Source: Ophthalmolycus amberensis
Taxonomy: Eukaryota > Chordata > Actinopteri > Perciformes > Zoarcidae
NCBI GenBank assembly: GCA_024529925.1
Contig: JAFEUB010001201.1
Coordinates: 79,916 to 143,915 of the forward strand
DNA length: 64,000 nucleotides
Reading direction: 5' to 3'
Position 1 is the stretch's first letter. The number at the start of each line of letters is the position of its first letter. Of the stretch, positions 32,873-47,667 are shown in pieces. Made by a program: the position numbers and the translations under genes. The notes under the pieces are model-generated. The model was not told where the DNA came from, made no database searches, and worked only from the letters and a program-made list of their open reading frames with translations.

Positions 32873-35800
32873 CCATGCCTGCGTATCTTTGTATACACAT
32901 GTGTGGGCCCACATATAAGGGTGGGTGAGGTGATTTATCAGCAGGGCCGTAGCTCTCCCTGAGGGGATAGAGGGGGGGCAGATAGAGAGACGAAAATCAA
33001 AGGGTCCAACGGGAAAGAAGCCGAGCTGCTCTTAACCCACTAACTATGAATTATGCATGTTGATCGATCGCCCACCAGCAAACAATGAAAAGTTCCCAAC
33101 CTGCCAGAGAGAGATGGATTCTACTTTACCAAACGAATCGGAGGCGAGCCGAGGGGGAAGAAAGAGTGCGAGACAGAGTTTGCTTTGGGATATTTTTGGA
33201 TTTTCTTTCCCGGAGAATGTAAACAAGCCAGAGTAGATGAGATGGCCTGTTGGTGATGGCTTTTTCGATTTGTCGTAGCTTTGGTTCAGAAAAACAGTAA
33301 AGCACATTCTGCAAGGCTACAGACTCGTCTAAAATGTATTTGAATAAGCGAGAGGAAATTCACTCACTGATGATACATATTTAAATCCTGACAGGAACAT
33401 TTCAAGCAGAGTCCTTCTTCAGTGTGCAAAGCTATGATGAAAAAACGCTGCCATTATAGAACTATGCAATAGCTATGTAATTGATGAAATGTAATTTATT
33501 AGAGAAATCAAACAGTGAAGAAGATGAGTGATTAAACGTAGACGTACCGATAAATAGACACAAGGAATCCCTCATTCTTTTCAGACGAAAGGAAAGAGCA
33601 AGAAACCCAGAAACCCCATTACTCACATTATTGGCTCACATTTTGATGCGTAATCATAAAAAGGTCTGAAGTTTCTGGGATAATCATGATGTTGGCGCTT
33701 CATGTCTAAATAGTACAGATGTCTTTGCATGCTGAGGAAGATCTCTGTCCAAAATGTTGGAAGTCAGAATGTTCAGAGCTTTTCTACTGCCTGACATTGG
33801 TAACAAGTTCAAGACTACGGTACCATGTAACTTTTATGTCTCCATTATTAAAGAATATAGAAGGTTTTTTATCTGCATCTTGATGTGGATATGTTATCAC
33901 AATTGAAGTGCCCTAAAGCCCAACTCAGCGGCCATCAGATCAGACGGTTCCGGGGAGCTTTCCGGTGTGAATGTGTATAATCATTACTGAATGAATGAAC
34001 TTCTTTGCACATTTAGCCCCCCAGCTTATTCCCACTATTATTTTCCATTTCCTCACATTGTTTCAAATACTCAGAGTATGACATGGTGTTTCATTCAAAG
34101 AATCAAGTTGTTTCCAGTTGTTCATTAAGCACTGACTTCACAGAGATACCGCAGGTTCTCATCTGACAACGTTTAGTCGTTGAGTTATGTTTGGCCTGTT
34201 TATACATATACAATTTATTTATACAAATGGGTTTTTGCGCGCGAGTGATTGCTCAGCACTCGGCTGCCAGGGGAGTCCGCCTGTTCTTCTCTTCCCCCTC
34301 ATTAAACCTTTATCTATTTCGCCTCCTTTCCATTTCTCCTCTCCCAATTCTGCACCAAAGCCGCCAACTTTCCCAACGTCACTCAGTGACAGTGGAGGGG
34401 ACGCTGATGGTGGCAGCCTGTCTGTCCCGATGACTGAACAAGTATGCTATGCTGACAAATGCAGAACCGCTTTCCTTCTCAACGGATCTGTATCTTTGTT
34501 CGTTTCCTTTCCCGACAGTTCCTCTTCACTGTGTCTCTCTCAATTCAATTTACTGCATTTTACTGTCACGAATGAGATGTCCAACTACCAACATTCGGTC
34601 CATGAAGAGAATAGAATACGTACATGAACACTTGTTGTACTGTTGGGTGCAGCTGCACATTCAGCTCCCGCTGGCTGCATATATGTGGTACATGGGCACA
34701 GTGTTCTAGATATGGCATCAATGGGTGGAAGAAGATGTGATTAAAGAATATATCTCTACGTATATGTACTATCAAATAAACAGTGTTCTCCCACCACTGA
34801 TTTTGCGACTCAGCAAATTTACAGAACCGCTAACCTTAGCTTACACCTGCTGCAAAAAGCTCTCATTGATGGAGGAGCCCCCCCCCCCCACCAATTCAAA
34901 CTTAGTACGCTAATTTGAATTCTTGGCCTATCATTCCCAGCTAAACTACTTGTGAACCAGACGCTGGCACCACTTCCTCTACTGCCACTTTGACTGACAG
35001 TGTTGTTCGGTGCCATGATAGAGAGACGCTCCGAGGTGCACTTTGATTAATAAGAGAAGTAATATAAGTACTTGCCTAACTGGCAACTCAGAGTTGACTT
35101 AGAAACAATATGTGATAACTGAAGCAACAGAGCCTATTTATAGCCGCATAACAATCGGACCACTGAGAGAACAGTTTGCTCGCGCGTGGCGCTTTGTTTA
35201 CAATATTTAGTCCGCTGCTAAATGTTGGTGTGAACACAAACCTGAACAAAGGGGCAACTGCAACATTGTATCATATTAATCCCTGAATCAGAACAAAGCA
35301 AACGAACTGAAGGTGTGAAAACGCCCTGAAACACTGCAACAAAGTTTCAATAACTTTCAGTTACACAAGGCGTCACTTTTAAAGAGCAATCAGGATGGCG
35401 AGGACACACGCACAGGCTCACAGGCAGATTGCATCACATTTAATTTACAATCAACCATACATAGAATGAGACTGCAGTTGTTTTTGGCTGTTTTGTAACT
35501 CCTCCAATTTCGATATAAAAAATGTAAGGGGCTTTTGACTTGCACTGGCATGCTTGGTGTTCAGATGGCGACGTAAATAAGAGGGTTTCAGACTGTTAGC
35601 CAGAACCTCACTGCACACCACGCACTGTGGCTTTGGGCAATCTGCATTGGCAATCCAAGTGAAGCCCAGACCCAGATCATTTTCATCATATTTCCTCTTT
35701 TTTTCCCAGTCTGATGCTCACTCTCAGTTTCCTCTTTTTCACCTTGACTCCGCGATGGGCCTATGTGCTCCCGATTTGTCTGTGCAATCCCTTCCTCCTT

Positions 35801-35888
35801 CCTCCGTCTCATCTTCCTCTGACTCCCGTTCGAATTTCTTCTCCCAGTCTCTCCCCAACACACCTCTCCGTTCCTCTCGCATCCGATT

Positions 35889-35891
<3 letters not shown>

Positions 35892-35925
<34 letters not shown>
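35892..35925. repeat. (CT)n microsatellite, 17 units
   Basis: 34 bp of pure CT. Confidence 0.95.
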
Positions 35926-35928
<3 letters not shown>

Positions 35929-36464
35929 CCTCTCCTCTTTTATGACTGATAGCTTCAGATGTCCCACCTGACAGTTTCCCAGATTTTCAGCCAGTTTAGC
36001 ATATTTGCATGAATGTTGCTGAATGAATGAAGTTAGGCTGTTAGCTGACGTTAGCTGCACAAGCTAGGCTAGCTAGTGTACGTAAAAGACAGTCTGGCGG
36101 CAGGAGCTGAAGTGCATTTATTTATTAAATTGTACGTTTTTAATTTTAAATTGAAATCTTACAAGGGGAATTTTTTATAATTCATGTAACCGAGCGTCTT
36201 GGGTTCGTGTATAAGGGCACTTATCATACAGTAGTAACTGGAGTCGGAAGATTAGACATCTTGTATCAGCCCACGGCTACTCTCTTTATTATTGATTTTC
36301 TCCTTTGGCCAGAGGCGGGGGTTGCGCCTTCGCTACGGCAACCCTCAAGGGACATATCATCGTCAACACCAGAACGACAAACATGAGACAGTCTGTTACA
36401 TTCATGTTTTTATTTTGTGAAAATTATATTTAATATTAATTATTACACCATTAGACCACCATTA

Positions 36465-36542
36465 CATTTTTCCTCTCGCGCACCCCCTAGAGGCAGCTCG
36501 CGCACCCCCAGCGGTGCGCGCACCACACTTTGGGAATCCCTG
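36465..36542 (-). mobile_element. Terminal fragment of a hAT (Charlie-like) element
   Basis: On the minus strand it starts cagggattcccaaagtgtgg at 36542, which fits the CAGGGGTTCCCAAA-type end of hAT-Charlie elements. It continues with repeated gtgcgcg(c/a) phrases to about 36470. The other end was not found. Confidence 0.5.
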
Positions 36543-39308
36543 TGCTCGGGCATAGTTAACACGATCAAAGCCATTGCATTGGTCCGTGCAGTAGCTCTCA
36601 CTGTTAAATTAAGTCCTCTACTTTCCCGGGGCAAGACGAGACAGGAGATCGTGTTTTGAGAACTCACATTTTCTTTTGTTTCTACAGCACGTGGTTGAGA
36701 TTTGGAGAGGAGCAATTTGGGGTGTTTTTGCTGCTGTGTCTAGTCTTTTGGTTGTATTGTGTGAAGGAAGTTATGGATGCAGAAGGCTGTTTTTAAGCAG
36801 TTGCGGGAGGCTCGACAGAGGCACACGTCTGCATTTCCTGGTTGCAAAATCGCTAATTAGGTCGTCATTTGGCAGCTTCTGAGCGAGTTCTGCATTGATG
36901 CTGAGGACAGCAAGAGACCTCTTGGACATTACTGTCCCATTACTGTCCCATTGAGCAACGCATGTAGGTTTAGCTTAAGGCTCCGCTACCTTGACCTCTT
37001 CTCATTGGGCCATAGCTGTCACAATGGGGAAGGAGAAAGTTATTGTTAAAAAATCAATTCATCAAAAAAAAAAAAAAGTTATAGCGAGACAGGCTGGGTC
37101 ATTTTTTGAGGAACTGCCAAAATACGTGGAGGACACGCTCAACCAACCTGATTCAACCATTCTTCACTTGTTCTATAGATAGAGTCTCTTTTCTGGTATC
37201 TTTCCATCACCGCTCTCTCCCTTCCTCCGTTTCCCTGGAGTTGTGGTATGAATGTGCATGTGTGCGCGCACACACGTGTGCAAATTGTCAATAGTGACCA
37301 AGCAGCATAATTATAGTTCTGAGCACGATAGAACTTGCCTGTGTGTGTCTCCCACACCGTGCATCTGAGTGACGGTGATCATTAGACGGGCTGGAAAAGG
37401 TGAGCAGTCCTTGATTAAATGGATCCATACACTCACCATCTCACCTTAGTAATAGGACTCGGGGGAATCTGACGGAACAATAACATGTAACTGTTTCACA
37501 TGGGACAGCATGAGAGGAAGTGCAGACTACGTGCTGCATCGTCATATCTGCAAAAACAGTTTGCTCAAGCTCAACTGAACAAATGGAAGAGTCCTTAAGT
37601 ACACGTGACGAGGGTGAAAAGATCTAAATCATGCAATGTGCAAAGAGACAGAAGTGTTGAATGGGCTGGTTCCTATCCCTGCAGGGTCATTCGTCCAATT
37701 AGGCCGGGGAGATCGATAGCAACAAGGTTAGAAAATACTAATGCTGAAATTACGGTATTTTCTGGAAAGAGTTATATCATAATGTAAAGTGTATTCCAAT
37801 AACTGTGTTGTTTTGGTGGTTCATAGTATATCATCACATCATTGATTATGCAGGGACTGTGCCATAGATCGGAATTTAGCGAATTGATGTTCCTGACTTC
37901 TTCATCAGTCATCTCAGAGGCCTAATGCAGTGTCATTGCATATTTAATCTTTGATGTGGTATTGAGTTGGATGGATGCTCACGGGAAGTGCAAGCCCAGA
38001 TGTGCACCCTGAGGACACTTTATGTGAAATGGGGCATATTACAGAGGAAGAACATCATGCCATTTATACAGTAAATCACCTATGCTGCTGCGTCTTTAAC
38101 TGCTGCATGTGAAGACTTTGAAACCAAAGTATATTCACGGCTTTTTAGTTGTGTTTCTATGGATGCATGTGTCATATGAGGCAAAACATGCACAGGCTTG
38201 ACTGGATTTTCCTCAGGCTGTGTCTCAGTATAAAAGCTACTGTGAGGAGGATCCCCTCCAAATGTAGATATTAACGATTCTTATTTTCAGGTGATGATAA
38301 ACTAAAGAAAACATATTTATTAATATTATGTTCCTTTTCTGCCAATATATCCCCCTAAATGATACACACAGGCACTTTAAAAAATAATTTTGGAAGACTG
38401 CAGTGTGTGGAAAATACAGTAGATGACACATCTGTCACTTGTCTGTGGTGAAAACATATACACCGCCCTCATGATTCAAGGCAATTCTGGGGAATCATCA
38501 AAAAAATAATTAAAATACAAATAAATATATTTTTATATTTATTGATAGGACTGTCCACCAGTCTGGTAAAGACGGAAATATCTTAAAAACTGAACGCTTT
38601 GCCAAGAAATGTGCACACACACATTGATGTCCAGGTCAGGATGAATTCCAATAATGTGTCCGATATTTTGGTTTATGACCAAAACTAACAACGATTCCAT
38701 CAGCTGCAGCTGTACTTTGTGTTAAGTGATTGTCTAATAATCAAATCTGCTAACTCCAATACAATAAACATGAGCATGTAAGCATCGCCACTGTGAGCAT
38801 GTTGTCATGCTGACATTAGCATTTAACTCAAAGCTAGCACGGCAGTTAACTCAATTACATCATTTTGAGAGAGAGGAAACTGTAAATGGCATTTCTCTAA
38901 TGATTTTCTGACATTTATTCGAGCAAATAATTACTTGATAAAACTAAAAAACAATTATCATATTAATCAACAATTAAATATATCATAGGTTGGAGCCGTT
39001 AAAAACACTTCTTTTCACGTATTGCATTTGTGTATGAAAGAACTGTGATTCAAAATATAGAAAAAAAAACTGACGTCACTGCAAAATCCTAATTTTAGGT
39101 TCATCATCATCATATTCCCCTGGTATACATGTTAACTTATGTCTGTTTGACGTCCATACTTCCTGAATATCTCCTGAAAACAAAGTGACGGGGCTGTGTC
39201 CCAGAGAGAAATATTTCTGAAATATTTTGCTTTGTGGAATATTTGGAAATATCTTTGTCTCGACAGGCTCTTTTCAGGGATGAGTGACCAGCAAAGCATT
39301 GGACTACA

Positions 39309-39339
39309 CCCCCCCCCCCCCCACACACACACACACACA
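39309..39339. repeat. C run joined to (CA)n
   Basis: Fourteen C followed by about nine CA units. Confidence 0.9.
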
Positions 39340-40093
39340 ATGCATGTATGTTTTATACATTGATGACAGACAAGGCATAATGAGGATATGATGATCATAA
39401 TTAGCATGAGGTTCTGTGCCATTAGGAATGTAATTGCTCTCACAGTCCTCTATACCTGACAGGCTGATCAATGTAGGCATTGACCTTTGTACACTGTGAC
39501 ATAGTCTTAACACAAGAAAAACATAAAACACTCGCTCCTTCACCCTCTACTTCCTCTTTCCATTCAAGGTAACCTCGAGTTTAATACGAGTACAGTCTCA
39601 ACCTCTGGAATTACCTCAGAATGTTGTTTGTAATAATACTATCGAGAACATTTCTCAGAAGGAATAACAGATAAGTTGTTATTTTACAGTATTATCATCA
39701 CCTTATATACTTTTCTATGTAGTTTTCTGCCATTATTGTCGTTTAAACATGAATGCCAAATTCCACATTTCTTTATGTTAAATCAGTGTGTTGCTGTTTG
39801 TCATTAGTAATGCATTTACCCTTTAAATGAAATGGATAGATAACTGTTTATATCTGTTTATAACTGGGTTTATCCAAACCTTGACTCACTGCTCTAATGA
39901 TTATAAATGACCTTATTAGCATAATTTGTTCATGAGAATATAAACGACTTGTTCTCCCTGGACATTAAGGTTAATGAGAATACTTTCTAAGAGAAGTTAG
40001 GGAGCACTAATGAAGCTCTGTGGCAGTGTGCCACTGTATACTGACATATGAGCTTCCGGCACAGCTCCGCTTGACCTCAAAGCATGCTTTTAC

Positions 40094-40310
40094 CTCATGC
40101 CTTTGGTGGAGCAGTTGTGGAAGTTTTGCAGCACCTGCGGGAGGCCCAGCATGGCCTCAAACATCACGGCCAGGGAGCCCAGCGCCTCCACAAACATGAC
40201 GGAGTCCAGCAGCAGCAGGGTGACCACGGCACACAGCACGGTGAAGCCGAAGCAGAAGAGCAGGTAGTCCTCGAACGCGCTCCACTTCCAGAAGTAGCGA
40301 ATGTCCAAGT
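40094..40310 (-). CDS. slc66a2: slc66a2 internal coding exon with second PQ-loop
   Basis: The minus-strand acceptor (ctctctccccctccag-like, ending ccag just above 40310) and donor ATGAG|GTAAAA bound a 217-bp exon: 2 + 71 x 3 + 2 bases. It reads LDIRYFWKWSAFEDYLLFCF, GFTVLCAVVTLLLLDSVMF, VEALGSLAVMFEAMLGLPQV and LQNFHNCSTKGM. SLC66A2/PQLC1 has the same order, with FWHWSSFSDY, FVETLGFLAV and TEAMLGVPQ in mammals. The GLPQ block is the second PQ-loop. Two membrane spans are evident. The last two bases (AG) join T of the exon at 24974 to give Ser, confirming the pair. Upstream exons with the N-terminal PQ-loop were not found, so I cannot say which paralogue copy this is. Confidence 0.9.
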
Positions 40311-43165
<2,855 letters not shown>

Positions 43166-43699
43166 ATACAGCCTTTTTATGTTTACCTGCATAATCAAAT
43201 TGCCCGGAAGAGTTAAATGAGGAGAGAAAGCTATGCATCATTCATGGAGTCATCTGTTTTATTTGTCCTCCTATATCATGCATCATCCCCAGCTCCCATA
43301 CCCTGACCAGCTCACTTCCTTCCTCTCACCATTTCCCAAAAAAAGACCCCAGAGACTGCCAGGAGGGGGCGAGACGCTCCTTCTTCACACCGACTCTTTG
43401 TTTACTCAAAGGCCCATGCAAGATCAAACAATCCAATTACTAAAACGGGCGAGGAAGCAGCCGTGAGGATGTCAATAACTCTGTATAAAGTTACTCAGGG
43501 AAGATGTGAAGTTGCTCAGCCGGGATAAGTCAATCAATTTGTGTGTGTGTGTGTGTGTGTGTTCAGGTGTATGTCTGCAATTGTGACAGCCTTAGAAGGT
43601 GTTGTATCAAGACTTAGTTTCAGCGCTTGTTAGAGCTTAAGAGCACCCTCACACGAGCTGCACAGAGGAGGGAGAGGATGATGCACTGCAACTCTACGC

Positions 43700-43976
43700 C
43701 TCGCAGATACTGTGAATACTTTTAAGAACCAGCTCAAAACCCACCTTTTTAGGCTGGCGTTTGAGTAAAAAGTAAACCCATGTCCTAGACCTGCTCTTAA
43801 AATATGTTTTACATTTTTATTTTATTTTTTATTATTTTTTATTTTTCTCTGTGTATGTAATTTATTGACCCTAGGGTCACATTGTGTTTTTTATGCTTTT
43901 AAATGTCTGCTCTGTTAAGCACTTTGTGATGTTATGTCTGTGAAAAGCGCTCTATAAATAAAATTCATTCATTCAT
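43700..43976 (+). mobile_element. 3' end of an L2-type LINE with (ATTC)n tail
   Basis: The last ORF2 codons (43706-43768) read DTVNTFKNQLKTHLFRLAFE and a stop, with no disruption. The 3' UTR ends in agcactttgtgatgttatgt, then tgaaaagcgctctataaata and four ATTC units. Only the 3' terminus was copied. Confidence 0.85.
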
Positions 43977-44053
43977 GATCAGAGGAGGAAGGAGGGATGG
44001 AGGGCAGAGTGAGTCAGAAAGAGAGGGAGAGTAGCCTTGAGTCAGTCACGTAG

Positions 44054-44175
44054 AGTGCTGAGTCAGCATATCTCGGAAGCTCTCTAGCTGTCAGCGTCCA
44101 TCCTCATCTCTGTCTCTCTCCTCTCTACTCGTCCTGATGGGAAATACCGCTTCCGAGATATGCTGACTCAGCACT
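44054..44175. repeat. 27-bp perfect inverted repeat, 68-bp spacer
   Basis: The left arm 44054-44080 (agtgctgagtcagcatatct, then cggaagc) pairs with 44149-44175 with no mismatch. The spacer is pyrimidine-rich. No matching target duplication was recognised just outside the arms. Confidence 0.9.
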
Positions 44176-44410
44176 GCAGGACGACTCAGCTCTGCGGGGC
44201 CTCCTCTGTGTATTTTGAGACGTGTGAAAGTTGTCGTATATGAGATCTTTCGTATGGCTGTCATTTGGGTGCTCAGCTCACTAGTCCAAACGGAGACGGG
44301 GTGCGGATTCTTGTAGGAAATGCAGGATGCAAAGGACTTTTCAGATTATTATAATGGTAACCATACTTTTGTTCATAGTAGTACATCAGGAAACTCAAGG
44401 GAATAACTTA

Positions 44411-44603
44411 CTATACCATCTTAACCTGATCCATAAACTGGTCAGGGGCGATCTCACAATATCCATGAGCTGAGCCTGCAGACTGCTTTTTCTTTTTCAG
44501 CTCATGAACACAGCTCCGCAGAGCATCACCATCACAGGCACACCAGACAAAAAATCCTCTTATACCGTCTTGACAATCTTTTAATAGGGACACCACAGGG
44601 ACT
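44411..44603 (-). CDS. Candidate exon, unidentified
   Basis: On the minus strand an acceptor-like attgcag precedes 44603 and the frame stays open to TAG at 44411-44413. It reads RVPVVSLLKDCQDGIRGF, FVWCACDGDALRSC, VHELKKKKQSAGSAHGYC and EIAPDQFMDQVKMV. An alternative donor (ATG|GTATAG) just before the stop would make it an internal exon. Composition looks protein-like, with mixed charge and a lysine cluster, rather than repeat-derived. I do not recognise the family. It lies upstream of the slc66a2 exons in the same orientation but shows no similarity to that family. The pyrimidine tract before the acceptor is only fair. Confidence 0.3.
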
Positions 44604-46880
44604 CTGCAATCATTTGGACAGACAGAGAGTCACTGACCTGTTCTGAACCGTTCTAAATTCTCCTTTCTCTCTCCCTCTCCCTCCCTCTCCCTCTCTCTCT
44701 CCGACAGACTGAAAACCAAAGAAAAGGAGGCTTGTTTCTGCAGCACAAACATAACTGGGCTCAGCAGCAGCACAGGTCTGAGGGAGGACGGATAGGAAAG
44801 GCTCCGGCACCTCCCTCTCTCTCGGTCAGCTCTCTGAATAATACACACGCTTCTAAAATAATGTCCACTCATCAAGTTACCGTGTGAATGTAACACACAA
44901 AGAACAAATTGCCCTCCCAGTGGATTCAGTCTCTTGAACTAGTTCATATTTAACTTGAGAGCAGAAAAAACGTCATTACACAACTGCTTATTTAGGTGCA
45001 GGGCCCAGAACGATCCACACACTTACCAGTCAACACAAACCTAATTCAAGTAAACCAAAAGAAACAACGATGACAAGAACCATCTCCTTATAATTCTAGA
45101 AAAGCCCCCAATTTTCTGCATCCACCATTGGTTTCATTTCACTGTGCCTCCCTCCTGCCTAACTGTTTAGACGCTTCCTAGTGGAGAGGAGATGCTGCAC
45201 AATGTCAGACTGGCACCATCACTGTGTGGAGAACGGCTCGAGACCAGTCATGCGTTACCGGGGGTTGTTTGTGGCAACAAGGACTGCTATTTCTGCCCAA
45301 ATCCACGTCTGTCTCGCTGTAAACGTTCATGTTCTCGAGAGCTTCGCTCACCAGCTGCTGTCTTCAATCACACAAAATGGCAACATCTGACCCACAAGAA
45401 TGGGCTTTTTAATTGGCTGCCAAATAAATATGATTTAGAGTAGCGGAGCCAGAGAAAACCTAAACAACAGTAATTAATGGCTCAGAAAACGTACACACGA
45501 AATGACTGAAGAATGTGCAAGGAAGTGATAAGCAATGAAAAGTGCAAGAGACAAAGCTGTTAAGGTCATTTTCACTGGGGCAAGCAGGATTAAGATAATA
45601 CTTTGCTTCGCTGTATACTTCAGGCTGATCTTTTTATTTTGCTGAGTCATTAAAATTGCTGATCTCATCTTGAAGATGTACACACACTATTGCACAGAAA
45701 TGCCTGAGTACAAACACACACACACGCACACACATGCGGGACCAACAACGTCCAGTGCAATTACTGTAATAGAAGCTATTTCCAATAGCTTCTGTATGTG
45801 TTTGCCACAGGGGGATGTACGTACAACACATTCTGCATTTGAATTTTGATTTGTTTCTGTTGCATTGTCTTCTCAACTTACATATCTTAAAATCTTGCTG
45901 CTTCACTGCCCAGTTTGTCGTGAGTTCATCCTCTATTTCTATCTTTTATGTGAGGTGAATTAACAGAATAAATGAACAGTCACAGAGGGCCACATTGATT
46001 CTTCGGCCCCTGACAGCACTGCAGTGGTCTCTCTAGTCTAAGCTGTGTTTGGTCACATCTGTCAAAATGAATAGAAATCTGGAACATTAATGTGTATCCT
46101 ATTTTTTTGCATTACAAAAGTCACCCAGGCAGAAACATCCAAGTAATACATTCACAAGACACCAGTTTACAGTTGCTTGCTTGAATGCCTGTGGTGAGGC
46201 ACTGGCACCTACAAAGACTGTGCTGTAGCCGGCATGGTGGAAAGCTAACGTGAATGTTATATTATAGGACAGTTAGCTTAACACAATTACTGGATATTCA
46301 TGAGGTCAAGAGCAGTTCTACGCAAAGAGAGAACTATACGTCGACTTTTTCTGAATGTTTACGAAGAAAAACACACAAAATCCTATAAATAACAGAATGC
46401 AAATTAACAGTATCAATTTTAGCACATTTATTACAACATTTCCAAACGACAATCTTGCTCCTTTATAGCCATCAGACCCCTGCCTCTATGATTAAAAACT
46501 GCGATTAAATGTATTTAACTAGCGCACCTTCACTAAAACAAAAAATAAAGTGAAAACTGCTGCAATAAGTAACTACCGGTAAGTGCTTTGGCACAATAAG
46601 TATCGGGAACCGTATGGGCCTGAATTTTTATACTTGGCATCAAAGCATAGAGCTGTTAAATGCGTCAGCTTGCTGGTTAATTCTGCATTACCTTGGCAGT
46701 GTGACTTCAAAGATGTTCCCCCGGAGTAAGACAAATTAATTTATGAATAGCAAAACAAAGTGATGCGTCTGTCCCCTGGGTTGCTATGGCTAACAGGAGC
46801 TAGCTTGTGAGCTAAGCCTGCTTAAAGCACATAATGACTTTTGATACAGCACTTAGATTTTAATCAAATTAAGTGTTTGT
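44604..46880. other. Non-coding stretch, nothing firm seen
   Basis: Pyrimidine-rich patch at about 44660-44702 and a short (CA)n near 45715-45733. No gene recognised. Confidence 0.4.
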
Positions 46881-46888
46881 ACTACTAC

Positions 46889-47415
46889 TAGGGGTGTAAC
46901 GGTTCACAAAATTCACGGTTGGGTTCGGTACGATACAGTGGAGCCACGGTTCGGTACGTTTCGGTACAGTAGAAAACTATAAATGCCAGAGAAATGTACT
47001 TGATTTTAAAATATATTTATTCATTACAACTAACATCATAAAGTTATTCTTTGACTTTGAACAATGATGGAACTATACCTGAGTGACCCATCTTCTGGGG
47101 TGTCTTCTTAGCAACACATAAGCATAAAAAACTAAAACTGCTCCTCAATGTTATGTAGTATTGTTACTTATATCTTGCTTACATCTTGTATTGTTACTTA
47201 CATCTTGCTTACATCTTGTATTGTTACTTACATCTTGCAAAAGAGATTTTTAATCTCAATGGGACTACCTGGTTAAATAAAGGTTTTTTTTTAAAAGAAA
47301 GTTTTTTTTTTTTTTTTTATTTTTTTATTCAAACGTATTCGGTTCATCATGCGTACCGAACCGTGAGCCTCGTACCGAACGGTTCAATACGAATACGCGT
47401 ACCGTTACATCCCTA
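46889..47415 (+). mobile_element. hAT-like MITE, copy 1 (taggggtgtaacg ends)
   Basis: Ends taggggtgtaacggttc (46889) and ccgttacatcccta (ending 47415) flank a non-coding body with repeated ttcggtac/gtaccga phrases. Flanks are actactac (46881-46888) and actactat (47416-47423), an 8-bp target duplication with one mismatch. Inside, a unit of about 31 bp (ttgttacttacatcttgctt, then acatcttgta) is repeated about 2.5 times at 47160-47240. A short lysine-ending frame shared with copy 2 is not a gene. Copy 2 is at 59181-59669 in reverse orientation. Confidence 0.85.
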
Positions 47416-47617
47416 ACTACTATATATACTGTGCTGTTACTGTATAGCTACTGTAGATTTGAACTGATATGATTATCTATGGTTATAATAAGCACGTCTA
47501 ATTCATCTATTTATCCTTTTTTTGTTCCACTTTTCACCTCTCGTTAGCTGCATATATTTGCAGCTAATTAAGACACAATGAAAAAGAGAGAAAGATGAAA
47601 CCTATGATTTGAGAGAG

Positions 47618-47620
<3 letters not shown>

Positions 47621-47662
<42 letters not shown>
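47621..47662. repeat. (GA)n microsatellite, 21 units
   Basis: 42 bp of pure GA. Confidence 0.95.

Positions 47663-47667
<5 letters not shown>

Larger units (their letters stand above)
24975..40093 (-). other. slc66a2: 15.1-kb intron of slc66a2
   Basis: Bounded by GTAAAA (donor, just below 40094) and a pyrimidine-rich acceptor ending ctccag (just above 24974), both in minus orientation and in matching phase. It holds an inverted repeat pair (25050-25505), a decayed LINE (27560-28280), a LINE 3' end (31395-31830), a hAT-like element (32227-32686), a hAT end (36465-36542) and several microsatellites. The remainder (25506-27559, 28281-31394, 32687-36464 and 36543-40093) shows no gene to me. Confidence 0.8.

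Noticed and set aside
47186..47416. Frame with YCYLHLAKEIFNLNGTTW, also at 59175-59372
   Set aside because: Shared only because both lie in copies of one MITE, and it includes the tandem unit and a poly-T run. No protein family.
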